Shown: positions 1 through 5,956 of the stretch, piece by piece | Numbering within the stretch: the first letter of the stretch is position 1 | Layout of the letters: each line of letters begins with the position of its first letter | Made by a program: the position numbers and the translations under genes | NCBI GenBank assembly: GCA_900556015.1 | Contig: USNH01000044.1 | Span: 1-7,007, forward strand | DNA: 7,007 bases | Direction: 5' to 3' | Source: an uncultured Eubacteriales bacterium | GTDB lineage: Bacteria > Bacillota_A > Clostridia > Oscillospirales > Oscillospiraceae | Notes under the pieces: model-generated | The model's database searches: none | What the model was told of the DNA's origin: nothing | The model's input: the letters and a program-made list of their open reading frames with translations, nothing else

Positions 1-1
1 C

Positions 2-610
2 TTCGATGAGGGCTGGGAGGAGGCCATGATGGAGCACGATGTACCGGACTGGTACATTGAGTCTCTGGCCAAGATCGGCTACCTGTTCCCCAAGGCCCAC
101 GCCGTGGCCTACGTCATGATGGCCTTCCGCATCGCCTGGTTTAAGGTACACCAGCCCCTGGCGTTCTACGCCACGTGCTTCTCCATCCGCGCCAAGGCCT
201 TCGACGCCGAATACTGCTGCGCCGGACTGGACGCCGTCAAGCGCAAGATCCGCGAGATCGAGAACAACAAGGATGCCACCGACGTGGAGCAGAACCTGCT
301 GGTCACGCTGGAGGTGTGCTACGAGTTCTACCTCCGGGGCTTCCACTTCGACACCATCAGCATCTACGACTCCGATGCCACCCACTTCAGGATCACCGAC
401 AACGGCCTGCTGCCGCCCTTTGTCACCGTCCGCGGCCTGGGCGAGACGGCGGCGCTGGACACGGTGGAGAAGCGGAAAGGGAAGACCTTCATCTCTGTGG
501 AGGAGTTCGCCACCACCTGCAATAAGCTCAGTAAGACCCACATCGAGCAGCTGAAGGCCCTGGGCGCGTTCGCCGGCATGGCCGACACCAGCCAGGTCAG
601 CCTGTTCTGA
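2..610 (+). CDS. polC: DNA polymerase III subunit alpha, PolC type (C-terminal part)
   Basis: This is the replicative DNA polymerase of low-GC Gram-positive type, cut by the left edge of the window; the frame is open from base 2 (FDEGWEEAMMEHDVPDWYIES) and ends at TGA 608-610, leaving 202 codons. The family is about 1,400 residues long, so only the last seventh is here. Recognisable PolC signatures are YLFPKAHAVAYVMMAFRIAW (encoded by about 80-139), the following FKVHQPLAFYATCFSIRAK, the YEFYLRGF segment, the PPF...GLGE helix-hairpin-helix-like stretch, and the C-terminal SLF ending. The Met codons at 26 and 29 are internal, not starts. The gene is convergent with the DMT permease gene and shares a bidirectional terminator that begins inside its stop codon. 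No frameshift or missing block is visible. The family assignment is very secure. Confidence 0.96.
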   Translation, partial: FDEGWEEAMMEHDVPDWYIESLAKIGYLFPKAHAVAYVMMAFRIAWFKVHQPLAFYATCFSIRAKAFDAEYCCAGLDAVKRKIREIENNKDATDVEQNLLVTLEVCYEFYLRGFHFDTISIYDSDATHFRITDNGLLPPFVTVRGLGETAALDTVEKRKGKTFISVEEFATTCNKLSKTHIEQLKALGAFAGMADTSQVSLF

Positions 611-650
611 GCAAAAAAAATTCCGCCCCTCGGGCGGAATTTTTTTGCTC
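609..650. terminator. Bidirectional intrinsic terminator between polC and the DMT permease gene
   Basis: The core stem is TTCCGCCC (621-628), loop CTC (629-631), GGGCGGAA (632-639). It is flanked by eight A (613-620) and seven T (640-646), and the outer GAGC (609-612) pairs with GCTC (647-650). The whole element is therefore an almost perfect inverted repeat. Read on either strand it gives a GC hairpin followed by a U-tract, which suits the two convergent genes. It starts within the polC stop codon and ends 4 bases before the permease stop codon. Confidence 0.95.
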
Positions 651-654
651 AGAT

Positions 655-1566
655 TTATGCCTTTTTCTTCTCCGGGAACTGGATTTGCGCCAGGATCACC
701 GCCACGAACATCACCACGCAGCCGATGTACTCCCGGGCCGTCATCTGCTGGTGCAGGACGATCGCCCCGGCGATAACGGCGAACACGCTCTCCAAGCTCA
801 GCAGGATGGTCACCACCGTGGGGTTGGAGTCCTTCTGCGCGAGGATCTGCAGCGTGTAGCCCACGCCGCAGGAGAAAATACCCACGTACAGCAGCGGCAG
901 GATGCAGCTCCAAATGGCGGCGAAGTCCACGTCCTCAAAGAGGAACATACACACGGCGGAGATGATGCCTGCAAACAGGAATTGCAGGCAGCTCAGCTTC
1001 ACGCCATCACAATAGGCTGTAAAGTGGTCGATGACCAAAATATGTACCGCGAAGCACACCGCACACACCAAAATCAGCAGGTCGCCTGCCGCCAGGGAGA
1101 AATCCCCCTTGATGCACAGCAGATACAGCGCCACCACGCTGCACACCACCGCGATCCACACCGGCAGACTGACCTTACGCTTGAAAAACAGCCCGAACAC
1201 CGGCACCAGCACCACATACAGCGCCGTGATGAACCCGGCCTTGCCCGCGTCCGTCCCGGCCACCAACCCTGCCTGCTGGAAGTTGGAGGCGATGGCCAGC
1301 GCCACGCCGCAGCACAGGCCGCCCAGCCAAAGCTGCTTGTTGGCCGCTTTTTTCTCCTCAGCGGTCAGCGCCGGCTTATTCTTCTTCGCCCTGTCACTGA
1401 TGGCAATGACCACCAGCAGCGCCAGCACGGCGACAAAGTACCGCGTGGCGTTAAAGGCGAACGTGCCGATGCTGTCAGCGCACAGATCCTGCGCCACAAA
1501 CGCCGTGCCCCAGATAAACGCGGCCAAAATAGGGAAGACCACCTGCCGCACCTGATTGTGTTTCAT
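655..1566 (-). CDS. DMT-superfamily permease (EamA family), substrate unknown
   Basis: This is a 303-residue inner-membrane protein of the drug/metabolite transporter superfamily. About ten hydrophobic segments can be seen (roughly residues 9-27, 35-56, 80-97, 104-126, 133-151, 160-180, 190-208, 217-238, 248-271, 278-296), arranged as two EamA repeats. A charged, Lys-rich loop lies at about 58-79. Typical features are FIWGTAFVAQ near the N-terminus and LESVFAVIAGAIVLHQQ in the second repeat. The substrate cannot be read from sequence; members move amino acids, nucleosides or other small metabolites. A longer reading from 1644 exists, but it would run into the end of plsY. The ATG at 1566 has a ribosome site at 1577-1584 and begins right at the hydrophobic domain, so I chose it. 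It is the last gene of the DUF512-der-plsY operon, 28 bases after plsY, and ends at the shared terminator. Confidence 0.9.
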   Translation of the reverse strand: MKHNQVRQVVFPILAAFIWGTAFVAQDLCADSIGTFAFNATRYFVAVLALLVVIAISDRAKKNKPALTAEEKKAANKQLWLGGLCCGVALAIASNFQQAGLVAGTDAGKAGFITALYVVLVPVFGLFFKRKVSLPVWIAVVCSVVALYLLCIKGDFSLAAGDLLILVCAVCFAVHILVIDHFTAYCDGVKLSCLQFLFAGIISAVCMFLFEDVDFAAIWSCILPLLYVGIFSCGVGYTLQILAQKDSNPTVVTILLSLESVFAVIAGAIVLHQQMTAREYIGCVVMFVAVILAQIQFPEKKKA

Positions 1567-1576
1567 GTCCGTTGTT

Positions 1577-1584
1577 TCCTTTCT
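1577..1584 (-). promoter_or_regulatory. Ribosome binding site deciding the permease start
   Basis: AGAAAGGA on the minus strand lies 10 bases before the ATG at 1566 and in the gap after plsY. It supports 1566 over the in-frame ATG at 1644, which would overlap plsY by about 50 bases and add a hydrophilic N-terminus not usual in this family. Confidence 0.75.
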
Positions 1585-1594
1585 CTGTCGTCGT

Positions 1595-2251
1595 TTATTC
1601 ACCCTGCACCGGCCCGGTGTGCCAGCGGAACTTCCGCTCCTCACCCCGTACCAGCCGCCGGATATTCTCCCGGTGACACCACACCACCAGCGCCGCGATG
1701 ACCGTCGCCAGCGCCGTATACAGCGCGCTGTGCCCGCAGAAGAACCACGTGGCGATAGGCATACTCACCGCCGCGCTCACCGACCCCAGCGACACGTACT
1801 TTGTCGCCAGCCACAGCGCCGCGAACAGCCCCCAGGCGATGAGGGCCACCCGCCAGTCCAGCAGCCACACCAGCGTGCCGCCGGACAGAATGCCCTTGCC
1901 GCCCTTAAAGCCGAAGAACACCGGGAACATGTGTCCCAGCTCGCAGCCCAGTCCGCCGATGAGCACGCCCAGCGTCCAGTCGCCCAGCCCGTGCCGCAGC
2001 AGAAACCCGCCTAAAAGACAGGCTATGACCGTCTTGCCCATGTCAAACAATATCACGCCCAGCGCATATTTTGCCCCGTAGGTGCGGTAGAAATTGGTCA
2101 GTCCCGCGTTGCCGCTGCCGTGCTGCCGCACATCGTCCTTGATGACAAAATGGCTCACCATCACCGACCCGTTGAGACAGCCTAAAAAATACCCCAGCAG
2201 CACCGTGACGAGCACCATGCCCGCCGCCATCAGAAGGAAGCCGTCCTTCAT
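1595..2251 (-). CDS. plsY: Acyl-phosphate:glycerol-3-phosphate acyltransferase PlsY
   Basis: PlsY is a membrane enzyme that moves an acyl group from acyl phosphate (made by PlsX) to the 1-position of glycerol 3-phosphate, giving lysophosphatidic acid, the first step of phospholipid synthesis. The 218-residue product has the family motifs in order: GCLNGS (24-29), D40-V-R42 followed by GSGNAGLTN (45-53), FDMGK (69-73), GHMFPVFFGFKGGKG (106-120), SLGSVSAA (154-161) with Pro165, and HRENIRRLVRGEERK (193-207). Several hydrophobic helices lie between them. The commoner reading GATN is GLTN here. The start is fixed by the ATGA overlap with the der stop (2248-2251) and an AAGGGAGAGG site at 2259-2268; Met8 or Met12 could also serve, as the N-terminus is somewhat longer than usual. 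gpsA, often next in Clostridia, is replaced by a permease gene. Confidence 0.95.
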   Translation of the reverse strand: MKDGFLLMAAGMVLVTVLLGYFLGCLNGSVMVSHFVIKDDVRQHGSGNAGLTNFYRTYGAKYALGVILFDMGKTVIACLLGGFLLRHGLGDWTLGVLIGGLGCELGHMFPVFFGFKGGKGILSGGTLVWLLDWRVALIAWGLFAALWLATKYVSLGSVSAAVSMPIATWFFCGHSALYTALATVIAALVVWCHRENIRRLVRGEERKFRWHTGPVQGE

Positions 2252-3576
2252 CCGTCGTCCTCTCCCTTCTGCCGTATGGTGATCTGAATGGGCGTGCCCT
2301 CCAGCCCGAACACACTGCGGAGCTGGTTCTCCAGATACCGCTGATAGGAGAAGTGAAACAGCTTCTTGTCGTTGCAGAAGATGACGAAGTGGGGCGGCTT
2401 CACGCCTACCTGCGTCATGTAGTAGATCTTTAGCCGCCGGCCCTTGTCCGTGGGGGGCTGCACCCGTGTCTGCGCGTCGGCCAGCACGCTGTTCAGCATA
2501 CCCGTAGTGATGCGTACCGCCGCCTGGTCATTTACGTAGTTGATCAGCTCAAACAGCCGGTTCACCCGCTGGCCCGTGGCGGCGGAGATGAACAGGATGG
2601 GCGCGTAGGGCATAAAGCTCAGGTCGCGGCGCACGTCCTCCCGCATCCGATCCATGGTCTTGCCGTCCTTCTCGATGAGATCCCACTTGTTCACCACGAT
2701 GATGCTGGCCTTGCCCGCCTCGTGAGCCAGACCCGCCACCTTGGTGTCCTGCTCCGTCACGCCCTCCTGGGCGTCGATCATGATCAGGCACACGTCGCTG
2801 CGCTCAATGGCCATGGTGGCCCGCAGCACGCTGTATTTCTCAATGTTGTCGTCCACCTTGGACTTTTTCCGCATCCCGGCGGTGTCGATGAAGTTGTACT
2901 TGCCGTACTGGTTCTCGAAATAGCTGTCGATAGCGTCCCGTGTCGTGCCCGCCACGTTGCTGACGATGACGCGCTCCTCGCCGAGGATTTTGTTGGTCAG
3001 GCTGGACTTGCCCACGTTGGGCTTGCCGATAATGGCCACCTGTACCACGTCGTCCTCCACGTCCTGCCCATCGTCCGGCGGGAAATACTTCACGCACTCG
3101 TCCAGCAGGTCGCCTGTCCCGTGTCCGTGTACGGCGGACACCGCGATGGGGTCGCCCAGTCCCAGATTGTAGAACTCATAAAAATCCGGGTCGATCGCGC
3201 CCACGGAGTCCATCTTGTTCACCGCCAGCACGATGGGCTTGCGGCTGCGCTGCAGCATCCCCGCCACCTCCTGATCCGAGGCGGTCAGGCCGGTCTTGAT
3301 GTCCGTCACGAAGATGATCACATCCGCGTTGTCGATGGCGATCTGCGCCTGCTCCCGCATGAACGCCAAGATCTGATTGTCGGTGTTGGGCTCGATGCCG
3401 CCGGTGTCCACCAGCCGGAACTTCCGCCCCACCCATTCGCTCTCGCCGTAAATGCGGTCGCGTGTCACGCCCGGCGTGTCCTCCACAATGGACAGCCGCC
3501 GCCCGATGAGCTTGTTGAACAGCATGGACTTGCCCACGTTGGGCCGTCCCACAATGGCGATCAAAGGTAGTGCCAT
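2248..3576 (-). CDS. der: Ribosome-assembly GTPase Der (EngA)
   Basis: Der is an essential tandem GTPase that acts in maturation of the 50S ribosomal subunit. The 442-residue protein is full length. The first G domain shows GRPNVGKS (10-17), DTPGVTRD (33-40), DTGG (57-60) and NKMD (120-123). An acidic linker (about 168-177) leads to the second G domain with GKPNVGKS (184-191), GTTRD (210-214), DTAG (231-234) and NKWD (296-299). The C-terminal KH-like domain covers about 355-437 and carries the family's conserved KIYYMTQV and PPHFVIFCN stretches. The ATG at 3576 is preceded by AAGGGAGG (3586-3593, 9 bases away), which lies inside the last codons of the DUF512 gene. Only 4 bases separate the two genes, so translation is probably coupled. 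Its own stop overlaps the plsY start. All nucleotide-binding motifs are intact. Confidence 0.98.
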   Translation of the reverse strand: MALPLIAIVGRPNVGKSMLFNKLIGRRLSIVEDTPGVTRDRIYGESEWVGRKFRLVDTGGIEPNTDNQILAFMREQAQIAIDNADVIIFVTDIKTGLTASDQEVAGMLQRSRKPIVLAVNKMDSVGAIDPDFYEFYNLGLGDPIAVSAVHGHGTGDLLDECVKYFPPDDGQDVEDDVVQVAIIGKPNVGKSSLTNKILGEERVIVSNVAGTTRDAIDSYFENQYGKYNFIDTAGMRKKSKVDDNIEKYSVLRATMAIERSDVCLIMIDAQEGVTEQDTKVAGLAHEAGKASIIVVNKWDLIEKDGKTMDRMREDVRRDLSFMPYAPILFISAATGQRVNRLFELINYVNDQAAVRITTGMLNSVLADAQTRVQPPTDKGRRLKIYYMTQVGVKPPHFVIFCNDKKLFHFSYQRYLENQLRSVFGLEGTPIQITIRQKGEDDG

Positions 3577-3580
3577 AGCT

Positions 3581-4885
3581 TCATTCCTCCCTTTCCAGCA
3601 TAGCGTCCAAAAGGTCGCCGCCGTCTATCCCCACGATCTGCACCGGGCAGCCCAGCTCTCCACTGAGCCGCTCCACGGTGTAGTCGTCCAAAAATACGTT
3701 CTCCCCGTGCCGCAGCATGTGCAGCGGTAGCAGCACCCGGCCCAGGTCCGGGACTTTTTGCAGCTGGGCCGACAGATCCTGTCCCGTCAGCAGCCCCGCC
3801 ACGTCAATGGTGTGCCCGAAAAAGTCGTTCTCCACCGCAACGACCTGACCCCGCAGGGCAGGGAAGTACCCCTTGGCCTGCTCCAGCAGATACGTCATGA
3901 ACGGCGCAGCCGCCGTCCCCGTGGCGATGGTAAAGGGCGACGGCGCTTCCGCGTGCTCCTCCAGGCGCATGGCGCTGAGAAAGTCCTGCTCCAGCGACCG
4001 CAGCATCCCCACGCCGTTCTCCAGCTGGCGGTAGCCCTCGTAGTAGTCCTCCCGGGGCAGCTCAATACCCGCCCGCAGAAACAGCTCGTCCGCGCAGAAG
4101 AACCGCCGCGTGCCGAACCGGCGCAGGTTCTCCTGCCCGAACTCCTCGGCGATGGCGATGATGTCCCGCGCCCCGTCCCGATCCACGGGCCGCAGCCTGG
4201 CCAGCCCCTTGCGGTACTTGGTGATGCCCACCGGCACGATGGAGCAGCTGGAAAACTCCCACTCCGTCAGATCCCGCAGCGTCCGCCGCAGCTGTTCGCC
4301 GTCGTTCCAGCCGGGGCACACCACGATCTGCCCGTTCATCACGATGCCCGCCTTGCAGAACTTCTGTATCAGCTCCAGCGACCGTTCTGCCTTCTTGTTG
4401 CCCAGCATGGTGCAGTGCAGCTTCGGGTCTGTTGCGTGTACGGACACGTTGATGGGGCTGATGTGCAGGTCGATGATCCGCTGCGCCTCCCGCTCCGTCA
4501 GGTTCGTCAGCGTGGTGTAGTTTCCCAGCAGGAAGCTCAGTCTTGCGTCGTCGTCCTTGAAGTACAGCGTGGGGCGCATCCCCGGCGGCATCTGATCCAC
4601 GAAGCAGAAGATGCAGTGGTTGGAGCAGAACCGCATCTCATCCATCAGATACGTGTCGAAGTTCAGTCCCAGATCCTGCCCCTCCGCCTTGCGTATGGTC
4701 ACGGCACGTATCTCACCCGCCGCTGTTTTCAATTCCACGTGGGACAGTGCGTCGTAGCCGTAAAACCGATAGTCCAGCACATCCACGATGGTGTGCCCGT
4801 TGATGGTCAGCAGCTGTTCGCCCACCTGTATCCCGGCCCGCTCTGCGGGGCTGTGCTGGTCAATGGCGGTGATGATGGTGCTCAT
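3581..4885 (-). CDS. PDZ-like / radical SAM / DUF512 protein, function unknown
   Basis: This 434-residue protein belongs to the DUF512 radical SAM family, which is common in Clostridia and cyanobacteria and has no agreed function that I know of. Visible parts are an N-terminal PDZ-like domain (about 1-65; SPAERAGIQVGEQLLTINGH), then the iron-sulfur motif C87-x3-C91-x2-C94 (CSNHCIFC) that binds the 4Fe-4S cluster cleaving S-adenosylmethionine. Next comes a radical SAM-like barrel with GNYTTLTNL (121-129) and SVHATDP (148-154). The C-terminal DUF512 part contains ATGTAAAPFM (321-330), ENDFFGHTIDVAGLLTGQDL (352-371) and FLDDYTVERL (398-407). The frame stays open upstream to an ATG at 5611, but that extension overlaps rpmF and yceD; the ATG at 4885 has a ribosome site at 4893-4900 and starts exactly at the PDZ-like domain. 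It is the first gene of the operon with der, plsY and the permease. Confidence 0.92.
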   Translation of the reverse strand: MSTIITAIDQHSPAERAGIQVGEQLLTINGHTIVDVLDYRFYGYDALSHVELKTAAGEIRAVTIRKAEGQDLGLNFDTYLMDEMRFCSNHCIFCFVDQMPPGMRPTLYFKDDDARLSFLLGNYTTLTNLTEREAQRIIDLHISPINVSVHATDPKLHCTMLGNKKAERSLELIQKFCKAGIVMNGQIVVCPGWNDGEQLRRTLRDLTEWEFSSCSIVPVGITKYRKGLARLRPVDRDGARDIIAIAEEFGQENLRRFGTRRFFCADELFLRAGIELPREDYYEGYRQLENGVGMLRSLEQDFLSAMRLEEHAEAPSPFTIATGTAAAPFMTYLLEQAKGYFPALRGQVVAVENDFFGHTIDVAGLLTGQDLSAQLQKVPDLGRVLLPLHMLRHGENVFLDDYTVERLSGELGCPVQIVGIDGGDLLDAMLEREE

Positions 4886-4892
4886 ACTCGCG

Positions 4893-4900
4893 TCCTCTTT
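4893..4900 (-). promoter_or_regulatory. Ribosome binding site of the DUF512 gene
   Basis: AAAGAGGA on the minus strand lies 7 bases before the ATG at 4885. It decides the start against the much longer open frame that continues upstream. Confidence 0.8.
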
Positions 4901-4904
4901 CGTC

Positions 4905-4920
4905 CGGCGGCATACCGCCG
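4905..4920 (-). promoter_or_regulatory. Short GC hairpin in the operon leader
   Basis: CGGCGG (4905-4910) and CCGCCG (4915-4920) form a perfect 6-bp all-GC stem with a 4-base loop. It sits 4 bases 5' of the ribosome site of the DUF512 gene and downstream of both candidate promoters, so it would be in the mRNA leader. There is no U-tract, so it is not a terminator. It may stabilise the mRNA 5' end or affect initiation; that is inference. Confidence 0.5.
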
Positions 4921-4934
4921 CATAATAACATCTT

Positions 4935-4963
4935 ATTATACCGTTTTTTCCCGTCCGGCGCAA
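4935..4963 (-). promoter_or_regulatory. Candidate SigA promoter P2 for the DUF512-der-plsY operon
   Basis: The minus strand reads TTGCGC (4958-4963), a 17-base spacer, then a consensus -10 TATAAT (4935-4940). The -35 is weak (3 of 6). Transcription would begin near 4928, giving a leader of about 43 bases that contains the GC hairpin. Confidence 0.5.
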
Positions 4964-4972
4964 GCATAATAT

Positions 4973-5001
4973 AGTATACCCGCCCGGCGTTCCGTTGTAA
5001 A
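4973..5001 (-). promoter_or_regulatory. Candidate SigA promoter P1 for the DUF512-der-plsY operon
   Basis: The minus strand reads TTTACA (4996-5001; 5 of 6), a 17-base spacer, then TATACT (4973-4978; 5 of 6). Transcription would start near 4966 with a leader of about 80 bases. This is the better of the two candidates on overall match. It lies just beyond the rpmF terminator, which insulates it from the upstream operon. Confidence 0.65.
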
Positions 5002-5047
5002 ACGATGCCTTTCGATGTTTCTCATGACAAAAATTCATGGAGCGCGG

Positions 5048-5082
5048 AAAAAACAGGAGGGAAGCTCTCGGCTTCCCTCCTG
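5048..5082 (-). terminator. Intrinsic terminator of the yceD-rpmF operon
   Basis: CAGGAGGGAAGC (5054-5065) pairs perfectly with GCTTCCCTCCTG (5071-5082) to give a 12-bp stem with a 5-base loop. On the minus strand six T follow (5053-5048). It begins 17 bases after the rpmF stop codon. There is no T-tract in the plus direction, so it works one way only. Confidence 0.95.
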
Positions 5083-5099
5083 CAAAGGCACAACAGAAC

Positions 5100-5297
5100 T
5101 TACTTGTCCGCCGCCACAGACTTGACGACCTTGACCTCGCGGCCATTGTAACTGCCGCACTCCGGGCACATTCTGTGGGGGAGATGCAGCGCGCCGCACT
5201 TGGCGCACGCCACCAGCGTGGGAGCTGCCAGCTTCCATACGGAAGAACGTCTCTTATTGCGTCTTTGCTTGGATACTTTTCCCTTAGGGACTGCCAT
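5100..5297 (-). CDS. rpmF: Large-subunit ribosomal protein bL32, zinc-binding form
   Basis: bL32 is a small, basic protein of the 50S subunit. The 65-residue product starts with the family hallmark MAVPKGKVSKQRRNKRRS, followed by C31-x2-C34 and C44-x2-C47 (CAKCG and CPECG), the four ligands of the structural zinc. This is therefore the zinc-containing form rather than the cysteine-free paralog that some bacteria use under zinc limitation. The start ATG at 5297 has an ideal AGGAGGT site at 5304-5310. It is the second gene after yceD (46-base gap), a pairing found in very many bacteria, and is followed at once by a strong terminator, so plsX and fabH, which follow in some lineages, are not linked here. 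Confidence 0.98.
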   Translation of the reverse strand: MAVPKGKVSKQRRNKRRSSVWKLAAPTLVACAKCGALHLPHRMCPECGSYNGREVKVVKSVAADK

Positions 5298-5303
5298 GTT
5301 GAC

Positions 5304-5310
5304 ACCTCCT
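5304..5310 (-). promoter_or_regulatory. Consensus ribosome binding site of rpmF
   Basis: AGGAGGT on the minus strand lies 6 bases before the rpmF ATG. It is the strongest match to the anti-Shine-Dalgarno sequence in the window and fits the high output needed for a ribosomal protein, well above that of yceD, which has only GAGGTG. Confidence 0.85.
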
Positions 5311-5343
5311 TGGTCTTAACTGCCTGAGCAGCGATATAATACT

Positions 5344-5847
5344 TTACCGCTCGTCCTGCTGCAACAGCTGGGCCAGCTTGGCCAGCCTGGGGTCTACGGC
5401 CTTTTTGCACCGGCAGCTCTCCCGGTTCAGGTTCGCGCCGCACCCGGCACACAGCCCCTTGCAGTCCTCCGAGCAGAGGAATTTCGTGTCCATATCGAGG
5501 ATGAAAGCGTCCCGCGCCAACTCCTCCAGATCCACCTCGTCGTCCTCCAGCACGATGATCTCGTCGCTGTCCTCCGATTGCCGCTCCTCCGCCAACACGC
5601 AGTCGTAGCAAACGGACTTCTCCGCGTCGTATTCCTCACCGCACCGATCGCAGACGCAGTGCATCGTGGTGGCCATCTGCATCCCGCAAAGCAGCATTCC
5701 CGCCTTATTCCGCAGCCGGCAGTCCACAACAACCGGGCGGGAAACGGGCTTCGAGCCGCCGAAATCCAGGTCGGAAAGGTCCATTTCGAACCGCACTTCC
5801 TCCTGTGCTTCAGGGGTATGCAGCAGCTTGTTCACGTTCAAACGCAT
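5344..5847 (-). CDS. yceD: YceD / DUF177 family protein, linked to 23S rRNA accumulation
   Basis: This is a 167-residue DUF177 (YceD) protein. In E. coli YceD is linked to 23S rRNA accumulation; the exact biochemical role is not settled. The N-terminal half is beta-rich with the conserved C66-x2-C69 (CDRCGEEY), then an acidic stretch (about 87-110) and the C-terminal signature with C125, C129, C133, C136, C145 and C147 around KGLCAGCGANLN (130-141). Thirteen cysteines in 167 residues, several in C-x2-C pairs, suggest bound metal in this version (inference). The frame stays open to an ATG at 6228, but that reading crosses the promoter and the divergent gene. The ATG at 5847, with GAGGTG 4 bases upstream, matches the family N-terminus (MRLNV). 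It is the first gene of the yceD-rpmF operon. Confidence 0.95.
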   Translation of the reverse strand: MRLNVNKLLHTPEAQEEVRFEMDLSDLDFGGSKPVSRPVVVDCRLRNKAGMLLCGMQMATTMHCVCDRCGEEYDAEKSVCYDCVLAEERQSEDSDEIIVLEDDEVDLEELARDAFILDMDTKFLCSEDCKGLCAGCGANLNRESCRCKKAVDPRLAKLAQLLQQDER

Positions 5848-5874
5848 AGTACACCTCGCAATGACACGAGTAGT

Positions 5875-5903
5875 ATTATAGCCGACACCCCACCCCTTGT
5901 CAA
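5875..5903 (-). promoter_or_regulatory. Consensus-perfect SigA promoter of yceD-rpmF
   Basis: The minus strand reads TTGACA (5898-5903), a 17-base spacer, then TATAAT (5875-5880). Both hexamers match consensus fully at ideal spacing, and the flank upstream of the -35 is AT-rich like an UP element. Transcription would start near 5868, leaving a leader of only about 20 bases. Confidence 0.93.
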
Positions 5904-5922
5904 ACATTTTCTCATAAATATT

Positions 5923-5950
5923 TTGACTTTTTTGGAAAACACAGTAGAAT
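5923..5950 (+). promoter_or_regulatory. SigA promoter of the pseudouridine synthase gene
   Basis: The plus strand reads TTGACT (5923-5928; 5 of 6), a 16-base spacer, then TAGAAT (5945-5950; 5 of 6). The start of transcription would be near 5957, about 27 bases before the GTG codon. It diverges from the yceD promoter; the two -35 boxes are 19 bases apart and share an AT-rich centre. Confidence 0.75.
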
Positions 5951-5956
5951 AGATAG

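Noticed and set aside
685..1701. Long plus-strand open frame (338 codons) opposite the permease gene
   Set aside because: It is a shadow of the GC-rich minus-strand gene. Its product is rich in His, Gln and Arg with no domain, and the opposite strand encodes a clear ten-helix transporter.
3758..4969. Plus-strand open frame of 403 codons opposite the DUF512 gene
   Set aside because: The product is rich in Arg, Gln, His and Pro, as expected from the antisense of a GC-rich gene. It has no ribosome site or recognisable domain.
5023..5039. Inverted repeat CATGA / TCATG with a 7-base spacer between P1 and the rpmF terminator
   Set aside because: The arms are only 5 bp and a match of this size is expected by chance. 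There is no other sign of an operator.
4886..5611. N-terminal extension of the DUF512 protein to an ATG at 5611
   Set aside because: It would run through the rpmF terminator, rpmF and part of yceD in a different frame. The real start at 4885 has a ribosome site and matches the family N-terminus.
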